Shown: positions 8,844 to 18,098 of the stretch, piece by piece | Layout of the letters: the number at the start of each line of letters is the position of its first letter | Numbering within the stretch: position 1 is the stretch's first letter | Source of the DNA: Oceanospirillum multiglobuliferum | GTDB taxonomy: Bacteria > Pseudomonadota > Gammaproteobacteria > Pseudomonadales > Halomonadaceae | DNA: 64,000 nucleotides | Direction of reading: 5' to 3' | Assembly (NCBI RefSeq): GCF_900167095.1 | Contig: NZ_FUXG01000007.1 | Coordinates: 1-64,000 of the forward strand | The notes under the pieces: model-generated | The model's input: only the letters and a program-made list of their open reading frames with translations | What the model was told of the DNA's origin: nothing | The model's database searches: none | Made by a program: the position numbers and the translations under genes

Positions 8844-10184
8844 TTAGCTTGCGTATACTGAATTGCCACGACCTACGGCATAATACAGTAGCCCTGCTTG
8901 CTGTACTCTTTTAGGCTCGAACAGATTACGGCCATCGACTACAACTGGTGTTTTAAGCTGCTGCTTTAACCACTCAAAATCGACTGTGCGAAATGCTTTC
9001 CATTCGGTGCAAATCACTAGTGCATCTGCGTTGTCAACACAAGCATCACGCTGTTCACATAGTGTCAGTTTAGACTCATCGCTATACAGCTTTTTACATT
9101 CGGGCATTGCAATAGGGTCAAAAGCCTGTACCCGCCCACCAGCTTGCCATATGGCTTCCATTAGAATGCGGCTAGGCGCTTCACGCATGTCGTCTGTATT
9201 GGGTTTAAAAGCTAAGCCCCAAATGGCTATGGTTTTATTATGCCATTGACCGTTAAAAACTTGGTTAAGCTTGTCGAATAACAAGTGCTTTTGACGCTCA
9301 TTTACACGCTGTACAGACTGCAATAATTCAAGGTTAACCCCTGTAAGAGTGGCGCTATTGAGTAGTGCACTTACATCTTTTGGAAAACAAGAGCCTCCAT
9401 AACCACAACCGGGGTAAATAAAATCAAAGCCAATTCTTGGATCAGAGCCAATCCCCTGACGTACTTGCTCGATATCTGCTTGTAGGTGCTCTGCTAAATT
9501 TGCTATTTCATTCATAAAGCTGATTTTAGTGGCGAGCATGGCATTAGCAGCATATTTGGTTAGCTCAGACGCACGAATATCTAAGAACATTAATTTATTA
9601 CGATTACGGTTGTAGGGAGCATAGCACTCGCTCATCAGCTGTGTTACACGCTGAGAGTCGGTGCCTATAATGATGCGGGCAGCTCTAGTAAAGTCTTCAA
9701 TGGCCGAGCCTTCCTTTAGAAACTCAGGGTTAGAGCACACGTCAAAGTCAATTAGATGATTATGGTGTTGTTGGCGCGCAACGATTCGCTGTTTGATCTG
9801 TTCTGTTGTACCAACTGGCACAGTTGATTTGCTAATCACCACTTTATAGTTATTCATGTAGTCTGCAATGCTGTCCGCAACGGCGAATACAGATCGAAGA
9901 TCAGCCTGGCCAGATTGATCTGACGGTGTACCTACAGCAATAAATATTAGCTCAGCCCGCTGCACAGCCTGCTTCGCATCTGTTGTGAATGAGAGCAAAC
10001 CCTCTTGTCTATTTCGGTTAATAAGTGCTTCTAACCCTGGCTCATAGATCGGGATATTTCCTTGATTTAAGTGCTCTATTTTATGGCTATCAATATCTAT
10101 ACAGCTTACTTTGTGCCCAACATCAGCCAGACAAGCCCCTGTCACTAGCCCAACATAGCCGCTGCCAAAAATTGCAATATTCAT
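8844..10184 (-). CDS. ugd: UDP-glucose 6-dehydrogenase
   Basis: The 446-residue enzyme oxidises UDP-glucose to UDP-glucuronate with two NAD+, feeding exopolysaccharide or LPS synthesis. The N-terminal Rossmann motif is GSGYVGLVTG and the catalytic cysteine lies in PGCGYGGSCFPKD near residue 260. SNPEFLKEGSAIEDF and the C-terminal WGLAFKPNTDDMREAPS segment are diagnostic. An AGGAG ribosome site precedes the ATG. It lies 9 nt downstream of the epimerase gene and shares its transcript. Confidence 0.95.
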   Translation of the reverse strand: MNIAIFGSGYVGLVTGACLADVGHKVSCIDIDSHKIEHLNQGNIPIYEPGLEALINRNRQEGLLSFTTDAKQAVQRAELIFIAVGTPSDQSGQADLRSVFAVADSIADYMNNYKVVISKSTVPVGTTEQIKQRIVARQQHHNHLIDFDVCSNPEFLKEGSAIEDFTRAARIIIGTDSQRVTQLMSECYAPYNRNRNKLMFLDIRASELTKYAANAMLATKISFMNEIANLAEHLQADIEQVRQGIGSDPRIGFDFIYPGCGYGGSCFPKDVSALLNSATLTGVNLELLQSVQRVNERQKHLLFDKLNQVFNGQWHNKTIAIWGLAFKPNTDDMREAPSRILMEAIWQAGGRVQAFDPIAMPECKKLYSDESKLTLCEQRDACVDNADALVICTEWKAFRTVDFEWLKQQLKTPVVVDGRNLFEPKRVQQAGLLYYAVGRGNSVYAS

Positions 10185-10193
10185 GATGGGCTC

Positions 10194-11147
10194 CTAAACA
10201 GCTTGTTGATATATGTGATGAGAAAGTGCATGACTGGATTGTAGCATTTCTAGTAACCCCTGCCCTAAATCATACTCAGCACAAGATTGGAATTGTTGTA
10301 CTAATCGAGAAGGGTCGCCAAGCGAATGCTGAATATCGCCCGCTTTTTTAGCGGCATATATAATCTCAACTTCATAACCCAATATAGAAAATAAAGTTTG
10401 AGCCAGTCCCTTAATGCTACTGGCCTTCCCTGTGCAGATATTAAATACAGGTGCTTTTATATCGGCCTGCTGCATCCCTAGTAACAGAAAGCGCACAACA
10501 TCTTGGACGTAAACAAAATCTCGAATTTGGCTGCCATCACCATAAATAGTGATGTTTTGATGTTGGGCTACTCTATTTGAAAAAATAGAAATCACGCCAC
10601 TATAGGGCGAAGAAGGATCTTGGCGAGGGCCAAATACATTAAAAAATCTAAAGCCTAAGGTCGGTACTTTATGAATTCTTCCTGCGACTTGGGCTTGCAG
10701 CTCACAGGCTAGCTTATCAACGCCATAGGCGGTTAAAGGGCGTACAACACTGCGTTCAGTTAGAGGCATTGCCGCGTTATCGCCATAGACAGCGGCAGAA
10801 GAGGCATAAATAACTGGCACAGGTTTTACAAGCCCTGCACTGGTTTCAAATAGATTGATAGTACCACTTTGATTCGTCATATGAGTCTCGCCCCAAGCTT
10901 CGTTCGAGCGCACAACAGAGGCGATTGCGGCTAGATGGAAACAGCCAACAACTTGAGACATCAACATTTTGGTTAACATTTTGTCGTTGATATCACCGAC
11001 ATATAACTGAGCTGAGGGGTTTAGATTTTCTAATTTCCCCGTTGAGAGATTGTCCAGCACTAATACATCATGCCCTTGATGGATGAGTGCATCACAAAGG
11101 TGAGATCCGATAAAGCCGCAACCACCTGTCACAAGGTACTTAGCCAT
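10194..11147 (-). CDS. NAD-dependent sugar-nucleotide epimerase (UDP-glucose/UDP-GlcNAc 4-epimerase type)
   Basis: A 317-residue extended short-chain dehydrogenase/reductase. It opens with the NAD-binding TGGCGFIGSHL and carries the catalytic YGVDK (YxxxK), the upstream SSAAVYGD serine, and the RFFNVFGPRQDPSSPYSGVI region. These mark a GalE/WbpP/Gne-type UDP-hexose 4-epimerase; the exact substrate cannot be read. The ATG at 11147 is preferred over a TTG four codons upstream because of the adjacent GGGGG ribosome site. It heads a two-gene operon with ugd and diverges from the glycosyltransferase, pointing to surface-polysaccharide precursor supply. Confidence 0.88.
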   Translation of the reverse strand: MAKYLVTGGCGFIGSHLCDALIHQGHDVLVLDNLSTGKLENLNPSAQLYVGDINDKMLTKMLMSQVVGCFHLAAIASVVRSNEAWGETHMTNQSGTINLFETSAGLVKPVPVIYASSAAVYGDNAAMPLTERSVVRPLTAYGVDKLACELQAQVAGRIHKVPTLGFRFFNVFGPRQDPSSPYSGVISIFSNRVAQHQNITIYGDGSQIRDFVYVQDVVRFLLLGMQQADIKAPVFNICTGKASSIKGLAQTLFSILGYEVEIIYAAKKAGDIQHSLGDPSRLVQQFQSCAEYDLGQGLLEMLQSSHALSHHIYQQAV

Positions 11148-11299
11148 GATAGCCCCCAACCTCTTCTTTCAGAGTGAAATGGATTTACAGACGAGATATC
11201 AATGAATGTGCCAAGTATTTTTTGTTCTATTAATTCAATTGGTTAGGTTGATTTTCGACCAGAATTAAGAAAGGTTGTTGGTTTGATTTTCAAAATACC

Positions 11300-11327
11300 G
11301 CCATTTGCATTGCAAAATGCAAATGGC
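11300..11327. repeat. Perfect 12-bp hairpin with GCAA tetraloop before the glycosyltransferase
   Basis: GCCATTTGCATT (11300-11311) and AATGCAAATGGC (11316-11327) are perfect inverted repeats around GCAA, a GNRA tetraloop. It lies 67 nt before the ATG of the glycosyltransferase and is not followed by a T-run. It could be an mRNA leader structure or a dyad operator. Confidence 0.6.
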
Positions 11328-11393
11328 ATTGCTGTTGCAGAGCCTATAGGCAATAAACTTAGTAAGCGCACTCTGTTCTTAAAGGAGCTGTCC

Positions 11394-12446
11394 ATGAAGC
11401 CTATTATTCTGTTTATCGACAGTCGTGATATGGGTGGTATTGAAAGCCATGTATTGAACTTAGCTTTAGCCTTAAAAAAACAACATCACCTTGTAGAGGT
11501 TATATTCTGGCGCTGTTATCAGAGCCAAGCCAAGCATAACTTTGGATTACAACATCATCCTATTTGGCCTCTGCTGTTGGCTGAAGGAATCCCTGTGAAA
11601 AGTGTACAAGGCTCTATTTCTACCTTGCTAAAATGCGTACCTAAAGGGGCGATAGTACATAGTCACGGTTATAAAGCGAATCTGCTCAACAAACTACTCT
11701 GTTCTATAGGGCGGTGGCATGCACTACCAACACATCATAATGGAGACCTTGGTAAAGGCTTATTACGAATCTATGTTGCATGTGATGAGTTAAGCTCTAA
11801 GCTGTTTCATCCTATTTCTGTGAGCGCGCCTATTTATCAGCGTTTAGCCTATGGAGGTAGTCTGATTACTAACTTTGTTACCTTACCTGAACGCGACGCT
11901 TTAGAACGACCCTCGCAATCTGCAAACCAAATTGCTTTTGTCGGACGTATTAGTCCTGAGAAAAATGCAGAGGGTTTTTGTTTGCTAAGCCAATACTTGG
12001 ATGGGCAGCAGTTACACATCTATGGTGAGGGGGTAGAAAAAGAGTTGCTGTCAAAGCAATACAGCCAGCACTATTGGTATGGGCAGCAAAATATGGCTGA
12101 GCACTGGTCAAAAATAGATTTGCTGGTGATGCCTTCTTTAGAAGAGGGGCTACCGCTCGCTGCATTAGAAGCGATGGCGCATGGTATACCTGTATGTGCC
12201 TTTGCAGTGGGGGATTTACCAGCCCTGATTAGGGATGGTGTTAATGGCTGGTTAATACCTAAAGGGGACTTAAAAGCGATGGCTAACCGTATCTGCCAGT
12301 GGCAATCATTGGGCGATCAGGAAAAACTAAAAATACGTAAACAATCTCAGGCTATTATCAAAATACATTACAGTGTTGAGGCTGTTTTACCTGCAATAAC
12401 AAATATTTATCAGCAGGTTAGCTTAAAGCCTAGCTTGCTAGGCTGA
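11394..12446 (+). CDS. Glycosyltransferase family 4 (GT-B fold)
   Basis: A 350-residue GT-B glycosyltransferase. The N-terminal acceptor domain has MGGIESHVLNLALAL; the C-terminal nucleotide-sugar domain has FVGRISPEKNAEGF and the E-x7-E type motif in EEGLPLAALEAMAHG. No signal peptide or membrane helix is visible, so it should work on the cytoplasmic side of the inner membrane. The ATG at 11394 is chosen for its AAAGGAG ribosome site; the open frame extends 37 codons further upstream without conserved sequence. It diverges from the epimerase-ugd operon, and its last 9 nt overlap the convergent HDOD-GGDEF gene. Donor and acceptor cannot be inferred. Confidence 0.87.
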   Translation: MKPIILFIDSRDMGGIESHVLNLALALKKQHHLVEVIFWRCYQSQAKHNFGLQHHPIWPLLLAEGIPVKSVQGSISTLLKCVPKGAIVHSHGYKANLLNKLLCSIGRWHALPTHHNGDLGKGLLRIYVACDELSSKLFHPISVSAPIYQRLAYGGSLITNFVTLPERDALERPSQSANQIAFVGRISPEKNAEGFCLLSQYLDGQQLHIYGEGVEKELLSKQYSQHYWYGQQNMAEHWSKIDLLVMPSLEEGLPLAALEAMAHGIPVCAFAVGDLPALIRDGVNGWLIPKGDLKAMANRICQWQSLGDQEKLKIRKQSQAIIKIHYSVEAVLPAITNIYQQVSLKPSLLG

Positions 12447-13934
12447 TTGAAAAACTAAAGCTTTATCTCGACCTGTATTTTTAGCTTTGTACATTGTTTT
12501 GTCTGCCGCATCTAGCAATGCTTCCGAAGATATAAATGGATTGCTTGCATCTGGCATTTGAGTGGCAATGCCAATGGATGCATTAATAGTTAGCCGAACA
12601 TTATCCGACACTTTAACAGGATTGCCTTTTAACATTTCCCGAATACGATTAGCCAAAGTTAAAGCTACATCACTGGTCAGTCCGGGCATAATCACGACAA
12701 ACTCTTCACCACCGTAGCGTCCAACATAAGATTTTTTTCCAGTGACTTGCATTAAAATACGGGCAAAGAGTTTAAGTGCCAAATCCCCTGCATGATGCCC
12801 ATAACGATCATTAACCTGTTTGAAGTGGTCGATATCTAAGAACATTACGCTTAACGGTACATTTGCGCTTTTGACTTTCTCGAAGGCTTTATCAGAAATA
12901 TTTTCAATATAAGCGCGATTATAAACGCCTGTTAAAATATCTTTTTTCAATTGGTCTTGTAAGCTTTTTTGTTGCGCTTTGGCTTCTGCAACCTCTGTTT
13001 GAGCCTGTGTAAGCTGCTGTAGTAAAGCGAGATTGCGCTCAACTAGCAGTTGTTTAGCTTCTTCAATTAAACTCCCAGACGTAAACTCGGTGCTGATATT
13101 CGTTTCAAAGATTTGATTCATCGTTGGTAGTTGAGCGGTTACGCGATCAACTAGCTGATTAATCTCTTCAGCTTTGAAAAGTTTGCATAGAGTACTTTGA
13201 TTGATGAGTTCGCTCATTAATTCATGGCGTTTATCATGATCCCACAGTTCTGCAAAACGCCCAGAGAAGTAGATACACTTTTCTTCCGCCGTGCTTTTGG
13301 CGGTACAGGTTCCATGACTCTCTTTAATCAGCTCAACATAAAACTCAGGCATCCCCCAATGTTGCAATAGCCAAGCGCCAGCTTCAGGGTGGGTAGTTTT
13401 AAACTCGGCTTTCTCAAACAGTGTTAACTCATTGTGGCTAGAAGCGCTGTGATAAATTACACCATAGCGATCTGACTCTAACTCATTGATGGCTAACATA
13501 CCGATATCTTGGATTAAACCAGCTAAGAAAAAGCGTTCAGGTTTTTCCAGCTTAAGCTGCTGAGCTATGGTTCGACAGATAACCGCTGACAACAAGCAGC
13601 GTCGCCAAAAGACTTCGTGATCCATTGAGTTTAGGTTGCTGTTGTGCATCGCCTTCGCAAAAGAGAAGCTCAATGCCAGTGTCATGGTCATTTCAAGACC
13701 GACACGGGTAATGGCATCGCGCACAGTCACAATAGGGGTGCGAGGCATATTGGCGGCAGAGTTCGACAGCGCGACAATCTTTGACGCTAGCGCAGGGTCT
13801 TTTTCTAAAATATCAGCGATTAACATTGAATCACTGGTATTTTTTTTAGCCTCTTCAATGACCCTCATCGCAACGACAGGCAAAGAGGGGAGTGTTTGGC
13901 AGTTTTCTAGTCTCTTGATAAATGCCGAATCCAT
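12438..13934 (-). CDS. HDOD-GGDEF diguanylate cyclase
   Basis: A 498-residue cytoplasmic protein. Residues about 10-210 are an HDOD domain (LPSLPVVAMRVIEEAKKN at the start), followed by a coiled-coil-like linker rich in Glu/Gln (about 295-335) and a C-terminal GGDEF domain with an intact GGEEF at 408-412. The DGC signature DIDHFKQVNDRYGHHAGD is also present. It should make c-di-GMP from two GTP. I see no RxxD inhibitory site immediately before GGEEF. An AGGAG ribosome site lies 7 nt before the ATG. It converges on and overlaps the glycosyltransferase by 9 nt. Confidence 0.92.
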   Translation of the reverse strand: MDSAFIKRLENCQTLPSLPVVAMRVIEEAKKNTSDSMLIADILEKDPALASKIVALSNSAANMPRTPIVTVRDAITRVGLEMTMTLALSFSFAKAMHNSNLNSMDHEVFWRRCLLSAVICRTIAQQLKLEKPERFFLAGLIQDIGMLAINELESDRYGVIYHSASSHNELTLFEKAEFKTTHPEAGAWLLQHWGMPEFYVELIKESHGTCTAKSTAEEKCIYFSGRFAELWDHDKRHELMSELINQSTLCKLFKAEEINQLVDRVTAQLPTMNQIFETNISTEFTSGSLIEEAKQLLVERNLALLQQLTQAQTEVAEAKAQQKSLQDQLKKDILTGVYNRAYIENISDKAFEKVKSANVPLSVMFLDIDHFKQVNDRYGHHAGDLALKLFARILMQVTGKKSYVGRYGGEEFVVIMPGLTSDVALTLANRIREMLKGNPVKVSDNVRLTINASIGIATQMPDASNPFISSEALLDAADKTMYKAKNTGRDKALVFQSA

Positions 13935-14095
13935 CGAACACTCCTGAGAAGAACCGAACCAACTACTATAAAATAGCTGCTATATAGCGCATAGGATATG
14001 AAGTTATGCGCAAATTAACAACTTAAAAAGTAACTGATCGACTCTCCTTTCCCTTTTGTATCATTGTGTTAGCAATATGTATTGGAAGTGCAGCT
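13935..14095. other. Intergenic gap upstream of the HDOD-GGDEF gene
   Basis: About 160 bp holding the leftward promoter of the HDOD-GGDEF gene and the 3' end of the deacetylase transcript. I see no convincing hairpin terminator and no small gene. Confidence 0.5.
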
Positions 14096-15025
14096 TCAAA
14101 GCCCCTTTAAAGCTTCGATATGGCGATGTGCGGAGTGAGCCAGTGCAGTTAGGCTATAACCTCCCTCTAATACCGAAACAATTCGACCATTAGAATAAGT
14201 TTTTGCTACATCCATAATCATTTTGGTAACCCAGAAGAAGTCATCTTCGGTGAGATTCACTTCACCCATAGGGTCATCTTTGTGGGCATCAAAACCTGCG
14301 GAGATAAAAATCATTTCAGGGCGGTGCATTTGTAGCGCTGGCAGCCAACTTTGCTCAACCTTTCTGCGAAAAGTTAAACCATCACAACCCGCGTCCAAAG
14401 GCGTGTTAATGATGTTATCCCATTCCGAATCTGCATAGCGCCAAGGGAAATAGGGATGCTGGAAACTAGAACAAACTAATACGTCAGGATCGTTCTTATA
14501 AATATCAACTGTGCCATTCCCATGATGGACATCAAAATCTATAATAGCGACCCTCTTGATGCCAAAGTTATGTCGAGCATGCTCAACACCGATGGCAACA
14601 TTATTCAAAAAACAAAAACCAAGGCTCTCAACTCGTTCTGCGTGATGTCCCGGTGGGCGCACAGCGCAAAATACGTTGTCAGCTTGATTCTTCAATACTT
14701 GTTCAACACCTCTGACTACTGCGCCTGATGCTAGTGCAGCTGCATGCATCGTCTTAGGGCCAATTAGAGTGTCGTCATCAATTTGAACAAGTGGGCTACC
14801 TTCATCCGGCTGACTCAGTTCAAGGGAGCGAACATGGGCTTTCGGGTGTACTCGATAGATCTGCTCATCGGTAACAAGCCGAGCGCTGTAATGCATCAAT
14901 TCTTGTGCTAAACCAGAGCGTTCTAGCTGTTGGTTAATTGATGAAATACGATGCGGACTTTCAGGATGCCAAGGCCCCATGTCATGAAAGCTACACTCAG
15001 AGTGGCTAATGTATGATGTGATCAT
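14096..15025 (-). CDS. Histone-deacetylase-family protein (AcuC/acetylpolyamine amidohydrolase type)
   Basis: A 309-residue zinc hydrolase of the arginase/deacetylase superfamily. It has the metal-binding DFDVHHGNGT motif, the catalytic-histidine segment VRPPGHHAE, and ISAGFDAHKDDPMG. Family members remove acetyl groups from protein lysines or polyamines. The gene diverges from a Pat-type protein acetyltransferase across 148 bp, which suggests the pair writes and erases lysine acetylation, as AcuA/AcuC do in Bacillus. A GGGAGA ribosome site precedes the ATG. The actual substrate is not shown by the sequence. Confidence 0.88.
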   Translation of the reverse strand: MITSYISHSECSFHDMGPWHPESPHRISSINQQLERSGLAQELMHYSARLVTDEQIYRVHPKAHVRSLELSQPDEGSPLVQIDDDTLIGPKTMHAAALASGAVVRGVEQVLKNQADNVFCAVRPPGHHAERVESLGFCFLNNVAIGVEHARHNFGIKRVAIIDFDVHHGNGTVDIYKNDPDVLVCSSFQHPYFPWRYADSEWDNIINTPLDAGCDGLTFRRKVEQSWLPALQMHRPEMIFISAGFDAHKDDPMGEVNLTEDDFFWVTKMIMDVAKTYSNGRIVSVLEGGYSLTALAHSAHRHIEALKGL

Positions 15026-15173
15026 TTATTTTCTCCCTTATGCCTAAAGTTTAATGTAGAGGACATTTGGGGGATACTGGCATATAGTCGATATATGCAC
15101 CGCAGCAAAGCGGTCGAAAGTGATTGATATACTCAGCCTTTATTGAACAACAGCTGTATTCATCACTCTAAAG

Positions 15174-17948
15174 ATGAATTCTACTTACTGTCCGGAGCAC
15201 TTAGTGGGCACTCGTTTTCTAAAATATTTTTTTGAACCTAAATCTGTTGCTGTATTTGGCGCATCTGAAAAAGAATTCAGTATGGGCGGGCAGGTGATCC
15301 AAAATCTGCAAGAGGGCAAGTTTCCCGGCAAAATTTTTGCAGTCAACACCAAAGGTTATGATCAGGTTTATGGAGTGCAATGTTTCCCACGGGCCGAGGC
15401 ATTGGTTGAAATTCCAGATTTAGCCATTATTTGTTCACCGCCTGATGTTATTCCAAGCTTAGTAGGGCGTCTTGGTCATTTAGGTGTAAAGGCAGCACTT
15501 GTTCTAACTGGAGGCCTATCGCGTGCCAATGGCACTCATTCGCAGAGCTTAAAAGAGGAGATGTTAACAGCTGCTCGTGAGTCAGGCATTCGTATCATGG
15601 GGCCTGAGTGCCTTGGCATTTTAGTACCTGGTCGTAAGCTAAACGCAAGTTATTCTTCACGTAATATTAAATCAGGTAAAGTCGCCTATATCGGCCAGTC
15701 CGGTATGCTGGGCAATGCAATGATTGACTGGGCGAATGGTCGTGGCATAGGCTTTTCTCATGTAGTCACCTTAGGTGATAGTGCCGATGTGATGCTGCCC
15801 GATGTTATCGACTATATCAATCGACATAGTCATGCCCAAGCCATTTTGCTACACCTTGAGTATATCAGCGACGCCCAGCACTTGATGACCGCTATTCGTG
15901 AAGCTTCACGTAACAAACTGGTTTTGGCGATTAAAAGCGGTCGCATGATTTCATCGACTCTAGAACCCATGCTTACAACACCCGGCTTGAGTAATCGAGA
16001 CGCTGTCTACAGTGCTGCACTGAGTCGTGCAGGTGTTGTACGTGTTAACAATGTTGAAGAGCTGTTTGATGCATTAGAGTCATTGTCACGTATTAAACCA
16101 GTCTCAGGGGATCGCCTTGCTATTGTCAGCAATGGTGTTGGCCCCAGTATTCTTGCCGCAGATAAACTTTTGATGTCTGGCGGTCATTTAGCCCAATTAA
16201 GTGAAGAAACTTCTGAAAAGCTTTCGGCATGCTTACCTCAAGGTTGGTCAGGTGCTAATCCGGTTGATATTGGTGGTGATGCTAACCCTGCCCGCTTTGT
16301 TGATGCGTTAACTGTGTTGGCCAACGCACCTGAAATTGACGCAGTATTAGTCTTACATGCGCCCACTCGCTTTGCCCCAAGTGCAGAGGCAGCTCATGCC
16401 GTTATTAATAACCGAGGTAAGTTTAGAAAAAGTGTGCTGACTTGCTGGATGGGTCTGGAAGAGGCTCGCCCAGCGCGTCATGAGTTCAATTTAGCAGGTG
16501 TGCCAACTTATATTTCACCAGAGCATGCAGTGCAAGCTTTTATGCATATGGTGAACTACCGTCGCAGCCAAGCTTTGTTGCAAGAAGCACCGCCTAGTAT
16601 TCCTCATGAAACGCCTTATCAAGTACGACGTGATGCTCGTAAATTGACCGAGAAAGCTAAGCAGCAAGGGCGCAACGTACTGACCCACGAGGAATGTACA
16701 CAAATCTTGGCCGCCTATAGTATCCCTGTTGCACCAACGCGTTATGCTGCTGATGAAAAAGCAGCTTTTGATATTGCAACTGAAAGCGATCAGCCGTTAG
16801 CGGTTAAAATTATTCATGAGACTAACTGCCGGCCCTTTGTTTACCGTAAGCACCCCCACAAGCTTTCCGCTGGTTTATTACAAGATATTCGCAGTCCAGA
16901 AGAAATGGGTACTGCGGTTGTCAAGCTAAGAGACAAAGTGGCGGAGAAGTTTCCAAATAGTGAGGTCTACCAATATTGCATTCAGCCGATGCAACGAGGT
17001 AAACATTCGATGATGCTAAATATGGGCATTACTCGAGATCCTGTCTTTGGCCCCGTGATTTTATTTGGTGTTGGTGGTTACAAAGAAAACGTAATGGCCG
17101 ACCGACAAGTGGCATTACCACCTTTGAATATGACATTAGCATTAGAGCTGATTCAACGCTCTCTCGCCTATCGACTGATCAAAGAACACAGCGATCATCC
17201 TGAGCAGGATATAGCCGAAATTTCAGAGGTGCTGGTCAAACTCAGCCAAGTTGCAGCTGATATTCCAGAGCTAAAAGGTTTGGAGATCAATCCTCTGATC
17301 ACAAACCGTGATGAACTGTTAGTAGTTGATGTTAAAGCAGACTTAGGCGAACCCGCGAAACATGCGATTATGCCTTATCCAGAAGAACTGAGAGAGACGG
17401 TTACGCTAAAATCTGGCCGCACCGTTGAAGTTCGCCCTATTCGTGGTGAAGATGCCCCTGCTTTAGTGCAGTTCCACAGCCGACTGAGTGAACAAAGTAT
17501 CCGGTTCCGTTACTTCCACAACAAATCTGAGTTAAGCAAACGCGACTTAGCGACACTGACCATGATCAACTATGACCGTCAAATGGCTTTTATTGGTGAA
17601 GAGGTCAAAGAGGATGGCCGTCGTGAAATTTTGGGTGTCGTTCGCGTGTGGACTGACCCTGACAATATTAGAACAGAGTTTTCTGTTCTGATCCGAGATG
17701 ACTTGCAGGGTGAAGGCCTAGGCGCACTGTTGATGCGCAAAATGATCAAATATTCCAAAAGTGTTGGCACACTGGAAATGGTCGGCAAAATTTTGGTTGA
17801 AAATAACCCAATGCGCGGCCTGATGCGGTACTTAGGCTTCGAGTGCCACTACAACCCTGATGAACAGGTTATTGATGCTATATTACCGCTTAACGAACCT
17901 CAAAATGAGTGGCAGCGTCACCGCCTAGAAACAACCAGCGGGGTTTAA
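15174..17948 (+). CDS. Pat-like protein lysine acetyltransferase: NDP-forming acyl-CoA synthetase-like domain plus GNAT
   Basis: A 924-residue protein with the Pat/YfiQ architecture. It has an N-terminal CoA-binding Rossmann domain (SVAVFGASEKEFSMGGQVIQ near residue 23), succinyl-CoA-ligase-like domains to about 480, an ATP-grasp domain to about 730, and a C-terminal GNAT domain (about 740-900) with the acetyl-CoA loop LQGEGLGALLM. In Salmonella Pat the synthetase part is regulatory and the GNAT part acetylates targets such as acetyl-CoA synthetase. The length matches Pat proteins (about 880-920). It is divergent from a deacetylase-family gene. A terminator-like hairpin follows 25 nt after the stop. 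Confidence 0.9.
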   Translation: MNSTYCPEHLVGTRFLKYFFEPKSVAVFGASEKEFSMGGQVIQNLQEGKFPGKIFAVNTKGYDQVYGVQCFPRAEALVEIPDLAIICSPPDVIPSLVGRLGHLGVKAALVLTGGLSRANGTHSQSLKEEMLTAARESGIRIMGPECLGILVPGRKLNASYSSRNIKSGKVAYIGQSGMLGNAMIDWANGRGIGFSHVVTLGDSADVMLPDVIDYINRHSHAQAILLHLEYISDAQHLMTAIREASRNKLVLAIKSGRMISSTLEPMLTTPGLSNRDAVYSAALSRAGVVRVNNVEELFDALESLSRIKPVSGDRLAIVSNGVGPSILAADKLLMSGGHLAQLSEETSEKLSACLPQGWSGANPVDIGGDANPARFVDALTVLANAPEIDAVLVLHAPTRFAPSAEAAHAVINNRGKFRKSVLTCWMGLEEARPARHEFNLAGVPTYISPEHAVQAFMHMVNYRRSQALLQEAPPSIPHETPYQVRRDARKLTEKAKQQGRNVLTHEECTQILAAYSIPVAPTRYAADEKAAFDIATESDQPLAVKIIHETNCRPFVYRKHPHKLSAGLLQDIRSPEEMGTAVVKLRDKVAEKFPNSEVYQYCIQPMQRGKHSMMLNMGITRDPVFGPVILFGVGGYKENVMADRQVALPPLNMTLALELIQRSLAYRLIKEHSDHPEQDIAEISEVLVKLSQVAADIPELKGLEINPLITNRDELLVVDVKADLGEPAKHAIMPYPEELRETVTLKSGRTVEVRPIRGEDAPALVQFHSRLSEQSIRFRYFHNKSELSKRDLATLTMINYDRQMAFIGEEVKEDGRREILGVVRVWTDPDNIRTEFSVLIRDDLQGEGLGALLMRKMIKYSKSVGTLEMVGKILVENNPMRGLMRYLGFECHYNPDEQVIDAILPLNEPQNEWQRHRLETTSGV

Positions 17949-17973
17949 TAGGCAGGGCCAATTAATATCAGAG

Positions 17974-18017
17974 AAGCGAAGGGCGTTGTGTTTCCAGAAA
18001 ACAGCGCCTTTTCGCTT
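17974..18017 (+). terminator. Hairpin terminator after the Pat-like gene
   Basis: AAGCGAAGGGCG pairs with CGCCTTTTCGCTT with one bulge, enclosing a further TTGT/ACAG pairing. A TTTT run lies within the 3' arm. It sits between the convergent Pat-like and ErdR-like genes and may work in both directions. Confidence 0.55.
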
Positions 18018-18098
18018 GTGATGATTATTTTGCTCTAGATTATAGGTACTCCTTCCCCACTCTCTTTTTTCTCTCGATTCAAGACTCAGCCTCTATTA

